Shown here: one piece after another, positions 52,397 through 64,000 of the stretch
How positions within the stretch are numbered: position 1 is the stretch's first letter
Layout of the letters: each line of letters begins with the position of its first letter
Origin: Loxodes magnus
Lineage: Eukaryota; Ciliophora; Karyorelictea; Loxodida; Loxodidae
Reading direction: 5' to 3'
Length of the DNA stretch: 64,000 nt
NCBI GenBank assembly: GCA_946699065.1
Contig: CAMPDV010002398.1
Location: forward strand, 20,651 to 84,650
Notes under the pieces: model-generated
Seen by the model: only the letters and a program-made list of their open reading frames with translations
What the model was told of the DNA's origin: nothing
Databases searched by the model: none
Position numbers and translations under genes: made by a program

Positions 52397-55300
52397 TTTT
52401 ACTTGCTTTTCTACTTCACTTTTCTCACAAATCTATACTCTCTTTCTCATTTTCTATTATTACTTTCAATTACCTAACTCAGACTCTTTTACTTGCTTTT
52501 CTACTTCACTTTTCTCACAAATCTTATCTCTCTTTCTCATTTTCTATTATTACTTCAATTACTAACTCAGACTCTTTTACTTACTTTTCCACTTCACTTT
52601 TCTCACAAATCTCATCTCACCTGCTCATTTTCTATTATTACTTTCAATTACCTAACTCAGACTCTTTTTACTTGCTTTTTCTACTTCACTTTTCTCACAA
52701 ATCTCATCTCTCTTTCTCATTTTCTATTATTACTTCAATTACCTAACTCAGACTCTTTTACTTACTTTTCGCACTTCACTTTTCTCACAAATCTTATCTC
52801 TCATATTATTACATTCAATTACCTAACTCAGACTCTTTTACTTGCTTTTCTACTTCACTTTTCTCACAAATCTCATCTCTCTTTCTCATTTTCTATTATT
52901 ACTTTCAATTACCTAACTCAGACTCTTTTACTTGCTTTTTCTACTTCACTTTTCTCACAAATCTTATCTCTCTTCTCATTTTCTATTATTACTTCAATTA
53001 CCTAACTCAGACTCTTTTACTTGCCTTTTCTACTTCACTTTTCTCACAAATCTTATCTCTCATATTATTACTTTCAATTACCTAACTCAGACTCTTATAC
53101 TTGCTTTTCTGCTTCACTTTTCTCACAAATCTCATCTCACCTGCTCATTTTCTATTTATTACTTTCAATTACCTAACTCAGACTCTTTTACTTGCTTTTC
53201 TACTTCACTTTTCTCACAAATCTCATCTCTCTTTCTCATTTTCTATTATTACTTCAATTACCTAACTCAGACTCTTTTTACTTGCTTTTCATTTTCACTT
53301 TTCTTAGAAATCTTATCTCTTCTTTCTCATTTTCTATTATTACTTCAATTACCTAACTCAGACTCTTTTACTTACTTTTCCACTTCACTTTTCTCACAAT
53401 CTTATCTCTCATATTATTACATTCAATTACCTAACTCAGACTCTTTACTTGCTTTTCTACTTCACTTTTCTCACAAAATCTCATCTCTCTTTCTCATTTT
53501 CAATTATTACTTCAATTACCTAACTCAGACTCTTTTACTTGCTTTTCTACTTCACTTTTCTCACAAATCTTATCTCTCTTTCTCATTTTCTATTATTACT
53601 TCAATTACCTAACTCAGACTCTTTTACTTACTTTTCCACTTCACTTTTCTCACAAATCTCATCTCACCTGCTCATTTTCAATTACTTTCAATTACCTAAC
53701 TCAGACTCTTTTACTTGCTTTTCATTTTCACTTTTCTTAGAAATCTTATCTCTCTTTCTCATTTTCTATTATTACTTCAATTACCTAACTCAGACTCTTT
53801 TACTTACTTTTCCACTTCACTTTTTCCTCCAAATCTTATCTCTCATATTATCTACATTCAATTACCTAACTCAGACTCTTTTACTTGCTTTTCTACTTCA
53901 CTTTTCTCACAAATCTTATCTCTCTTTCTCATTTTCTATTATTACTTTCAATTACCTAACTCAGACTCTTTTACTTGCTTTTCTACTTCACTTTTCTCAC
54001 AAATCTTATCTCTCTTTCTCATTTTCTATTATTACTTCAATTACCTAACTCAGGACTCTTTTACTTGCTTTTCTACTTCACTTTTCTCACAAATCTTATC
54101 TCCCATATTATTACATTCAATTACCTAACTCAGACTCTTTTACTTGCTTTTCTTACTTCACTTTTCTCACAAATCTTATCTCTCTTTCTCATTTTCTATT
54201 ATTACTTTCAATTACCTAACTCAGACTCTTTTACTTGCTTTTCTACTTCACTTTTCTCACAAATCTTATCTCTCTTTCTTATTTCTATTATTGCTTTCAT
54301 TTACCTAACTCAGACTCTTTTACTTACTTTTCCACTTCACTTTTCTCACAAATCTTATCTCTCTTTCTCATTTTTCTATTATTACTTTCAATTACCTAAC
54401 TCAGACTCTTTTACTTGCTTATCTACTTCACTTTTCTCACAAATCTTATCTCTCTTTCTCATTTTCTATTATTACTTTCAATTACCTAACTCAGACTCTT
54501 TTACTTGCTTTTCTACTTCACTTTTTCTCACAAATCTTATCTCTCTTTCTCATTTTCTATTATTACTTCAATTACCTAACTCAGACTCTTTTACTTACTT
54601 TTCCACTTCACTTTTCTCACAAATCTCATCTCACCTGCTCATTTCAATTACTTTCAATTACCTAACTCAGACTCTTTTACTTGCTTTTCTACTTCACTTT
54701 TCTCACAAATCTCATCTCTCTTTCTCATTTTCTATTATTACTTCAATTACCTAACTCAGACTCTTTTACTTACTTTTCCACTTCACTTTTCTCACAAATC
54801 TTATCTCTCATATTATTACATTCAATTACCTAACTCAGACTCTTTTACTTGCTTTTCTACTTCACTTTTCTCACAAATCTCATCTCTCTTTCTCATTTTC
54901 TATTATTACTTTAAATTACCTAACTCAGACTCTTTTACTTGCTTTTCTGCTTCACTTTTCTCACAATCTCATCTCACCTGCTCATTTTCTATTATTACTT
55001 CAATTACCTAACTCAGACTCTTTTACTTGCTTTTCTACTTCACTTTTCTCACAAATCTTATCTCTCATATTATTACTTTCAATTACCTAACTCAGACTCT
55101 TTTACTTGCTTTTCTATTTCACTTTTCTCACAAATCTCATCTCACCTGCCTCATTTTCTATTATTACTTTCAATTACCTAACTCAGACTCTTTTACTTGC
55201 TTTTCTACTTCACTTTTCTCACAAATCTCATCTCTCTTTCTCATTTTCTATTATTACTTCAATTACCTAACTCAGACTCTTTTACTTGCTTTTCATTTTC

Positions 55301-58300
55301 ACTTTCCTTAGAAATCTTATCTCACCTGCTCATTTTCAATTATTACTTCAATATCCTAACTCAGACTCTTTTACTTACTTTTCCACTTCACTTTTCTCAC
55401 AAATCTTATCTCTCATATTATTACATTCAATTACCTAACTCAGACTCTTTTACCTTGCTTTTCTACTTCACTTTTCTCACAAATCTCATCTCTCTTTCTC
55501 ATTTTCTATTATTACTTCAATTACCTAACTCAGACTCTTTTACTTGCTTTTCTACTTCACTTTTCTCACAAATCTTATCTCTCTTTCTCATTTTCTATTA
55601 TTACTTTCAATTACCTAACTCAGACTCTTTTACTTGCTTTTCTACTTCACTTTTCTCACCAAATCTCATCTCTCTTTCTCATTTTCTATTATTACTTCAA
55701 TTACCTAACTCAGACTCTTTTACTTACTTTTCCACTTCACTTTTCTCACAAATCTCATCTCACCTGCTCATTTTCAATTACTTTCAATTACCTAACTCAG
55801 ACTCCTTTTACTTGCTTTTCTACCTTCACTTTTCTTAGAAATCTTATCTCTCTTTCTCATTTTCTATTATTACTTCAATTACCTAACTCAGACTCTTTTA
55901 CTTACTTTTCCACTTCACTTTTCTCACAAATCTTATCTCTCATATTATTACATTCAATTACCTAACTCAGACTCTTTTACTTGCTTTTCTACTTCACTTT
56001 CTCACAAATCTCATCTCTCTTTCTCATTTTCTATTATTACTTCAATTACCTAACTCAGACTCTTTTACTTGCTTTTCTACTTCACTTTTCTCACAAATCT
56101 TATCTCTCTTTCCTCATTTTCTATATTACTTTCAATTACCTAACTCAGACTCTTTTACTTGCTTTTCTACTTCACTTTTCTCACAAATCTTATCTCTCTT
56201 TCTCATTTTCTATTATTACTTCAATTACCTACTCAGACTCTTTTACTTACTTTTCCACTTCACTTTTTCTCACAAATCTCATCTCACCTGCTCATTTTCA
56301 ATTACTTTCAATTACCTAACTCAGACTCTTTTACTTGCTTTTCTACTTCACTTTTCTCACAAATCTCATCTCTCTTTCTCATTTTCTATTATTACTTCAA
56401 TTACCTAACTCAGACTCTTTTACTTACTTTTCCACTTCACTTTTCTCACAAATCTTATCTCTCATATTATTACATTCAATTACCTAACTCAGACTCTTTA
56501 CTTGCTTTTCTACTTCACTTTTCTCACAAATCTCATCTCTCTTTCCTCATTTTCTATTATTACTTTAAATACCTAACTCAGACTCTTTTTACTTGCTTTT
56601 TCTACTTCACTTTTCTCACAAATCTCATCTCTCTTTCTCATTTTCTATTATTACTTCAATTACCTAACTCAGACTCTTTTACTTACTTTTCCACTTCACT
56701 TTTCTCACAAATCTTATCTCTCATATTATTTACATTCAATTACCTAACTCAGACTCTTTTACTTGCTTTTCTACTTCACTTTTCTCACAAATCTCATCTC
56801 TCTTTCTCATTTTCTATTATTACTTTCAATTACCTAACTCAGACTCTTTTACTTGCTTTCTGCTTCACTTTTCTCACAAATCTCATCTCACCTGCTCATT
56901 TTCTATTATTACTTCAATTACCTAACTCAGACTCTTTTACTTGCTTTTCTACTTCACTTTTCTCACAAAATCTTATCTCTCATATTATTACTTTAAATTA
57001 CCTAACTCAGACTCTTTTACTTGCTTTTCTACTTCACTTTTCTCACAAATCTTATCTCTCTTTCTCATTTTCTATTATTACTTTCAATTACCTAACTCAG
57101 GACTCTTTTACTTGCTTTTCTACTTCACTTTTCTCACAAATCTTATCTCTCTTTCTTATTTTCTATTATTACTTTCAATTACCTAACTCAGACTCTTTTA
57201 CTTGCTTTTTCTACTTCACTTTTCTCACAAATCTTATCTCTCTTTCTCATTTTCTATTATTACTTCAATTACCCTAACTCAGACTCTTTTACTTACTTTT
57301 CCACTTCACTTTTCTCACAAATCTCATCTCACCTGCTCATTTTCAATTACTTTCAATTACCTAACTCAGACTCTTTTACTTGCTTTTCATTTTCACTTTT
57401 CTTAGAAATCTTATCTCTCTTTCTCATTTTCTATTATTACTTCAATTACCTAACTCAGACTCTTTTACTTACTTTTCCACTTCACTTTTCTCACAAATCT
57501 TATCTCTCATATTATTACATTCAATTACCTAACTCAGACTCTTTTACTTGCTTTTCTACTTCACTTTTCTCACAAATCTCATCTCTCATATTATTACATT
57601 CAATTACCTAACTCAGACTCTTTACTTGCTTTTCTACTTCACTTTTCTCACAAATCTCATCTCTCTTTCTCATTTTCTATTATTACTTCAATTACCTAAC
57701 TCAGACTCTTTTACTTGCTTTTCTACTTCACTTTTCTCACAAATCTTATCTCTGTTCTCATTTTCTATTATTACTTTCAATTACCTAACTCAGACTCTTT
57801 TACTTACTTTTCCACTTCACTTTTCTCACAAATCACATCTCACCTGCTCATTTTCAATTACTTTCAATTACCTAACTCAGACTCTTTACTTGCTTTTCAT
57901 TTTCACTTTTCTTAGAAATCTTATCTCTCTTTCTCATTTTCTATTATTACTTCAATTACCTAACTCAGACTCTTTTACTTACTTTTCCACTTCACTTTTC
58001 TCACAAATCTTATCTCTCATATTATTACATTCAATTACCTAACTCAGACTCTTTTACTTGCTTTTCTACTTCACTTTTCTCACAAATCTCATCTCTCTTT
58101 CTCATTTTCTATTATTACTTCAATTACCTAACTCAGGACTCTTTTACTTACTTTTCCACTTCACTTTTCTCACAAATCTTATCTCTCATATTATTACATT
58201 CAATTACCTAACTCAGACTCTTTTACTTGCTTTTCTGCTTCACTTTTCTCACAAATCTCATCTCTCTTTCTCATTTTCTATTATTACTTTCAATTACCTA

Positions 58301-61300
58301 ACTCAGACTCTTTTACTTACTTTTCCACTTCACTTTTCTCACAAATCTTATCTCTCTTTCTTATTTTCTATTATTGCTTTCAATTACCTAACTCAGACTC
58401 TTTTACTTGCTTTTCTACTTCACTTTTCTCACAAATCTCATCTCACCTGCTCATTTTCTATTATTACTTCAATTACCTAACTCAGACTCTTTTACTTGCT
58501 TTTGCTACTTCACTTTTCTCACAAATCTTATCTCTCTTTCTCATTTTCTATTATTACTTTAAATTACCTAACTCAGACTCTTTTACTTGCTTTTCTACTT
58601 CACTTTTCTCACAAATCTTATCTCTCATATTATTACTTTCAATTACCTAACTCAGACTCTTTTACTTGCTTTTCTACTTCACTTTTCTCACAAATCTTAT
58701 CTCTCATATTATTACTTTAAATTACCTAACTCAGACTCTTTTACTTGCTTTTCTACTTCACTTTTCTCACAAATCTTATCTCTCTTTCTCATTTTCTATT
58801 ATTACTTTCAATTACCTAACTCAGACTCTTTTACTTGCTTTTCTACTTCACTTTTCTCACAAATCTTATCTCTCTTTCTTATTTTCTATTATTACTTCAA
58901 TTACCTAACTCAGACTCTTTTACTTACTTTTCCACTTCACTTTTCTCACAAATCTCATCTCACCTGCTCATTTTCAATTACTTTCAATTACCTAACTCAG
59001 ACTCTTTTACTTGCTTTTCTACTTCACTTTTCTCACAAATCTTATCTCTCATATTATTACTTTAAATTACCTAACTCAGACTCTTTTACTTGCTTTTTCC
59101 ACTTCACTTTTCTCACAAATCTTATCTCTCTTTCTCATTTTCTATTATTACTTTCAATTACCTGACTCACACTCTTTTACTTGCTTTTCTACTTCACTTT
59201 TCTTAGAAATCTAATCCTCTCTTTCTTATTTTCTATTATTACTTTCAATTACCTAACTCAGACTCTTTTACTTGCTTTTCTACTTCACTTTTCTCACAAA
59301 TCTCATCTCTCTTCTCATTTTCTATTATTACTTTCAATTACCTAACTCAGACTCTTTTACTTGCTTTTCCACTTCACTTTTCTCACAAATCTTATCTCTC
59401 TTTCTCATTTTCTATTATTACTTTCAATTACCTAACTCAGACTCTTTTACTTACTTTTCCACTTCACTTTTCTTAGAAATCTAATCTCTCTTTCTCATTT
59501 TCTATTATTACTTTCAATTACCTAACTCAGACTCTTTTACTTGCTTTTCCACTTCACTTTCTCACAAATCTCATCTCTCTTTCTCATTTTCTATTATTAC
59601 TTTCAATTACCTAACTCAGACTCTTTTACTTGCTTTTCTACTTCACTTTTCTCACAAATCTTATCTCTCTTTCTCATTTTCTATTATTACTTTCAATTAC
59701 CTAACTCAGACTCTTTTACTTGCTTTTCTACTTCACTTTTCTCACAAATCTCATCTCTCTTTCTCATTTTCTATTATTACTTTCAATTACCTAACTCAGA
59801 CTCTTTTACTTGCTTTTTACACTTCGCTTTTCTCACAAATCTCATCTCTCTTTCTCATTTTCTATTATTACTTCAATTACCTAACTCAGATTCTTTTACT
59901 TGCTTTTCTACTTCACTTTTCTTAGAAATCTAATCTCTCTTTCTCATTTTCTATTATTACTTCAATTACCTAACTCAGACTCTTTTACTTGCTTTTCTAC
60001 TTCACTTTTCTCACAAATCTTATCTCTCATATTATTACTTTCAATTACCTAACTCAGACTCTTTTACTTGCTTTTCTACTTCACTTTTCTTAGAAATCTC
60101 ATCTCTTTTTCTAATTTTCTATTATTACTTATAATTACCTAACTCAGACTCTTTTACTTGCTTTTCTACTTCACTTTTCTCACAAATCTTATCTCTCTTT
60201 CTCATTTTCTATTATTACTTTCAATTACCTAACTCAGACTCTTTTACTTGCTTTTCCACTTCACTTTTCTCACAAATCTCATCTCTCTTTCTCATTTCTA
60301 TTATTACTTTCAATTACCTAACTCAGACTCTTTTACTTGCTTTTCTACTTCACTTTTCTCACAAATCTTATCTCTCTTTCTCATTTTTCTATTATTACTT
60401 CAATTGACTAACTCAGACTCTTTTACTTGCTTTTCCACTTCACTTTTCTTAGAAATCTAATCTCTCTTTCTTATTTTCTATTATACTTCAATTACCTAAC
60501 TCAGGACTCTTTTACTTACTTTTCCACTTCACTTTTCTCACAAATCTTATCTCTCTTCTTATTTTCTATTATTACTTCAATTACCTAACTCAGACTCTTT
60601 TTACTTACTTTTCCACTTCACTTTTCTCACAAATCTTATCTCTCTTTCTTATTTTCTATTATTGCTTTCAATTACCTAACTCAGATTCTTTTACTTGCTT
60701 TTCTACTTCACTTTTCTCACAAATCTCATCTCTCTTTCTCATTTTCTATTATTACTTCAATTACCTAACTCAGACTCTTTTACTTACTTTTCCACTTCAC
60801 TTTTCTCACAAATCTTATCTCTCTTTCTTATTTTCTATTATTGCTTTCAATTACCTAACTCAGACTCTTTTACTTGCTTTTCTACTTCACTTTTCTTAGA
60901 AATCTAATCTCTCTTTCTTATTTTCTATTATTACTTTCAATTACCTAACTCAGACTCTTTTACTTGCTTTTCTACTTCACTTTTCTCACAAATCTTATCT
61001 CTCTTTCTCATTTTCTATTATTACTTTCAATTACCTAACTCAGACTCTTTTACTTGCTTTTCTACTCACTTTTCTCACAAATCTTATCTCTCATATTATT
61101 ACTTTCAATTACCTAACTCAGACTCTTTTACTTGCTTTTCTACTTCACTTTTCTCACAAATCTTATCTCTCATATTATTACTTTAAATTACCTAACTCAG
61201 ACTCTTTTACTTGCTTTTCTACTTCACTTTTCTCACAAATCTTATCTCTCTTTCTCATTTTCTATTATTGCTTTCAATTACCTAACTCAGACTCTTTTAC

Positions 61301-61774
61301 TTGATTTTCATTTTCACTTTTCTCACAAATCTCATCTCTTTTAAAATTTTCTATTATTACTTTCAATTACCTAACTCAGACTCTTTTACTTGCTTTTCTA
61401 CTTCACTTTTCTTAGAAATCTCATCTCTTTTTCTAATTTTCTATTATTACTTATAATTACCTAACTCAGACTCTTTTACTTGCTTTTCACTTCACTTTTC
61501 TCACAAATCTCATCTCTCTTTCTCATTTTCTATTATTACTTTCAATTACCTAACTCAGACTCTTTTACTTGCTTTTCTACTTCACTTTTCTCACAAATCT
61601 TATCTCTCATATTATTACTTTTCAATTACCTAACTCAGACTCTTTTACTTGCTTTTCTACTTCACTTTTCTTAGAAATCTCATCTCTTTTTCTAATTTTC
61701 TATTATTACTTATAATTACCTAACTCAGACTCTTTTACTTGCTTTTCTACTTCACTTTTCTCACAAATCTTATC

Positions 61775-62290
61775 TCTCTTTCTTATTTTCTATTATTACT
61801 TCAATTACCTAACTCAGACTCTTTTACTTACTTTTCCACTTCACTTTTCTCACAAATCTTATCTCTCATATTATTACATTCAATTACCTAACTCAGACTC
61901 TTTTACTTGCTTTTCTACTTCACTTTTCTCACAAATCTTATCTCTCTTTCTCAATTTCTATTATTACTTCAATTGACTAACTCAGACTCTTTTACTTGCT
62001 TTTCCACTTCACTTTTCTCACAAATCTCATCTCTCTTTCTCATTTTCTATTATTACTTTCAATTACCTAACTCAGACTCTTTTACTTGCTTTTCTACTTC
62101 ACTTTTCTCACAAATCTTATCTCTCTTTCTCATTTTCTATTATTACTTCAATTGACTAACTCAGACTCTTTTACTTGCTTTTCCACTTCACTTTTCTCAC
62201 AAATCTCATCTCTCTTTCTCATTTTCTATTATTACTTTCAATTACCTAACTCAGACTCTTTTACTTGCTTTTCTACTTCACTTTTCTTAG
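61775..62290 (-). repeat. 525-bp higher-order repeat, copy 1
   Basis: Six-monomer unit: cttatt monomer, acttacttttccac, short with attacattc, attgactaactc, ctcatc monomers, then cttagaaatctaatc. An equivalent open frame starts at 61907, 62433 and 62958 in the three copies. This copy is the most divergent, with tcaatttc near 61952. Confidence 0.78.
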
Positions 62291-62815
62291 AAATCTAATC
62301 TCTCTTTCTTATTTTCTATTATTACTTCAATTACCTAACTCAGACTCTTTTACTTACTTTTCCACTTCACTTTTCTCACAAATCTTATCTCTCATATTAT
62401 TACATTCAATTACCTAACTCAGACTCTTTTACTTGCTTTTCTACTTCACTTTTCTCACAAATCTTATCTCTCTTTCTCATTTTCTATTATTACTTCAATT
62501 GACTAACTCAGACTCTTTTACTTGCTTTTCTACTTCACTTTTCTCACTAATCTCATCTCTCTTTCTCATTTTCTATTATTACTTCAATTACCTAACTCAG
62601 ACTCTTTTACTTGCTTTTCTACTTCACTTTTCTCACAAATCTCATCTCTCTTTCTCATTTTCAATTATTACTTCAATTACCTAACTCAGACTCTTTTACT
62701 TGCTTTTCCACTTCACTTTTCTCACAAATCTCATCTCTCTTTCTCATTTTCTATTATTACTTTCAATTACCTAACTCAGACTCTTTTACTTGCTTTTCTA
62801 CTTCACTTTTCTTAG
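62291..62815 (-). repeat. 525-bp higher-order repeat, copy 2
   Basis: Bounded by cttagaaatc at 62286 and 62811, exactly 525 bp apart. The length fits one 79-bp, four 89-bp and one 90-bp monomer. It shares the private cactaatctc (62547) with copy 3 but not copy 1, so copies 2 and 3 are the closest pair. Confidence 0.85.
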
Positions 62816-63340
62816 AAATCTAATCTCTCTTTCTTATTTTCTATTATTACTTCAATTACCTAACTCAGACTCTTTTACTTACTTTTCCACTTCACTTTTC
62901 TCACAAATCTTATCTCTCATATTATTACATTCAATTACCTAACTCAGACTCTTTTACTTGCTTTTCTACTTCACTTTTCTCACAAATCTTATCTCTCTTT
63001 CTCATTTTCTATTATTACTTCAATTGACTAACTCAGACTCTTTTACTTGCTTTTCTACTTCACTTTTCTCACTAATCTCATCTCTCTTTCTCATTTTCTA
63101 TTATTACTTCAATTACCTAACTCAGACTCTTTTACTTGCTTTTCTACTTCACTTTTCTCACAAATCTTATCTCTCTTTCTCATTTTCTATTATTACTTCA
63201 ATTGACTAACTCAGACTCTTTTACTTGCTTTTCCACTTCACTTTTCTCACAAAATCTCATCTCTCTTTCTCATTTCTATTATTACTTTCAATTACCTAAC
63301 TCAGACTCTTTTACTTGCTTTTCTACTTCACTTTTCTCAC
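62816..63340 (-). repeat. 525-bp higher-order repeat, copy 3
   Basis: It follows copy 2 with the same order, including cactaatctc at 63072. It differs near its end, where attgactaactc returns and caaaatctc appears near 63251; it does not close with cttagaaatctaatc. Confidence 0.8.
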
Positions 63341-64000
63341 AAATCTCATCTCTCTTTCTCATTTTCTATTATTACTTCAATTACCTAACTCAGACTCTTT
63401 TACTTGCTTTTCCACTTCACTTTTCTCACAAATCTTATCTCTCATATTATTACATTCAATTACCTAACTCAGACTCTTTTACTTACTTTTCCACTTCACT
63501 TTTCTCACAAATCTTATCTCTCATATTATTACATTCAATTACCTAACTCAGACTCTTTTACTTGCTTTTCTACTTCACTTTTCTCACAAATCTTATCTCT
63601 CTTTCTCATTTTCTATTATTACTTCAATTGACTAACTCAGACTCTTTACTTGCTTTTCCACTTCACTTTTCTCACAAATCTTATCTCTCTTTCTCATTTT
63701 CTATTATTACTTTCAATTACCGAACTCAGACTCTTTTACTTGCTTTTCTATTTCACTTTTCTCACAAATCTTATCTCTCTTTCTCATTTTCTATTATTAC
63801 TTTCAATTACCTAACTCAGACTCTTTTACTTGCTTTTCCACTTCACTTTTCTCACAAATCTCATCTCTCTTTCTAATTTTTCTATTATTACTTTCAATTA
63901 CCGAACTCAGACTCTTTTACTTGCTTTTCTATTTCACTTTTCTCACAAATCTTATCTCTCTTTCTCATTTTCTATTATTACTTTCAATTACCTAACTCAG

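Larger units (their letters stand above)
44000..58200 (-). other. Indel-rich part of the array
   Basis: Many single-base gains and losses at base runs: cagaactc (44454), gacctctttt (45747), gactcctttt (47242), accctgctc (50320), ttttccccac (50465), gacttctttt (51866), taccttgc (52303, 55451), caggactc (54051, 57098, 58134), caccaaatc (55658), ttcctcat (56110, 56543). The left domain has few such changes. Either this part is older and less homogenised, or its consensus is poorer. Confidence 0.7.
18575..64000 (-). repeat. Same satellite array, inverted (right domain)
   Basis: About 520 monomers of the same family as the left domain, but with the pyrimidine-rich strand on the given strand throughout. 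It runs to the window edge with no unique sequence. The landmark order is the reverse complement of the left domain: gactctttt, acttgcttttc, ttcac, ttttctcacaaatc, ttatctctctttctc, attttctattattac, tttcaattacctaactc. No second orientation switch was seen. The array continues beyond the right edge, so its full length is unknown. Confidence 0.97.
37923..64000 (-). repeat. Subfamily mixture A, right block
   Basis: Marked by attacattc short monomers, attgctttc with ttcttatt, the cacctgctc module and attacttcaatt (89-bp) monomers. agactatttt is absent and cctcactc was seen once (near 41521). The first 5.3 kb mirrors the left end of the window. From about 44 kb on, small indels become frequent. Nothing but satellite is present up to the window edge. 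Confidence 0.78.
59160..64000 (-). repeat. Right-end variant cluster
   Basis: New variants appear here: cttagaaatctaatc (near 59203, 59472, 59931, 60453, 60895, 62286, 62811), attgactaactc (near 60404, 61973, 62152, 62507, 63026, 63205, 63629), cactaatctc (62547, 63072) and acttataattacc (60128, 61450, 61710). One monomer near 61340 has ctcttttaaaatttt. These mark a locally homogenised sub-block. The final 300 bp return to ccgaactc and ctatttcac forms. Confidence 0.78.

Noticed and set aside
1-64000. CRISPR array
   Set aside because: Repeats are contiguous with no unique spacers, and the unit varies by substitution along its whole length. No cas-like gene is present.
1-64000. TTAGG telomere-type repeat
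   Set aside because: TTAGG appears once per monomer inside ctgagttaggtaattg and never in tandem.
1-64000. tRNA, rRNA or other structured RNA genes
   Set aside because: No cloverleaf, no conserved rRNA segment and no GC-rich stem were seen; the base composition makes such structures unlikely outside the palindrome.
1-64000. CENP-B box or other known centromere protein site
   Set aside because: No match to the CENP-B box core was found; the monomer has almost no CpG. Centromere function cannot be judged from sequence.
1-64000. CpG decay as the cause of the ttcgg/ttagg polymorphism
   Set aside because: Deamination of ttcgg would give tttgg or ttcag, which are not the common alternative forms.

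Overview
The whole 64 kb window is one uninterrupted tandem-repeat (satellite) array. I find no unique sequence, no credible protein gene, no RNA gene and no intact mobile element. The basic monomer is 90 bp (a clean reference copy lies at 12586-12675), with a common 79-bp class (reference 12766-12844), an 89-bp class that has lost one A, and an 87-bp class (359-445). At a mean of about 87 bp this is roughly 730 monomers. One strand is strongly purine-rich: by my count of the reference monomer it has 45 A, 24 G, 19 T and 2 C, about 29% GC and 77% purine. Arrays of this size and type are typical of eukaryotic heterochromatin (centromeric, pericentromeric, subtelomeric or B/sex-chromosome blocks). 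I do not recognise the monomer and cannot name the organism.

Layout. From 1 to 18576 the purine-rich strand is the given strand. At 18575/18576 the array flips, and from there to 64000 the pyrimidine-rich strand is the given strand. The flip lies in a local palindrome with arms of 166 and 167 bp and a 4-nt loop, sharing rare variants. Separately, 1-5359 and about 37923-43281 are long inverted copies of each other with nearly the same order of monomer variants, and their centre (about 21640) is about 3.06 kb to the right of the flip. Marker variants define two subfamily mixtures. Type A fills 1-8.2 kb, 9.8-12.1 kb and 37.9-64 kb. Type B fills 8.2-9.8 kb and 12.1-37.9 kb. The window is thus roughly A-B-A-B | B-A with the flip inside B.

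Higher-order structure. Blocks of monomers are themselves repeated: about 3.08 kb (2.6 copies from 18575), 3.22 kb (32.6 and 35.8 kb), 3.13 kb (43.2 and 46.4 kb), 1.45 kb (27.1 and 28.5 kb), 1272 bp (10.2 and 11.5 kb), 439 bp (6.6-7.5 kb and 34.6-35.4 kb) and 525 bp (three copies at 61.8-63.3 kb). Small indels are much denser right of about 44 kb.

Reading frames. Because 90 is a multiple of 3 and the pyrimidine strand has almost no stop codons, long open frames (up to 763 codons) occur all over that strand. They are a by-product of composition. They end only where a few monomer variants create a stop, and 79-bp monomers switch between the three frames. I annotate none as genes.
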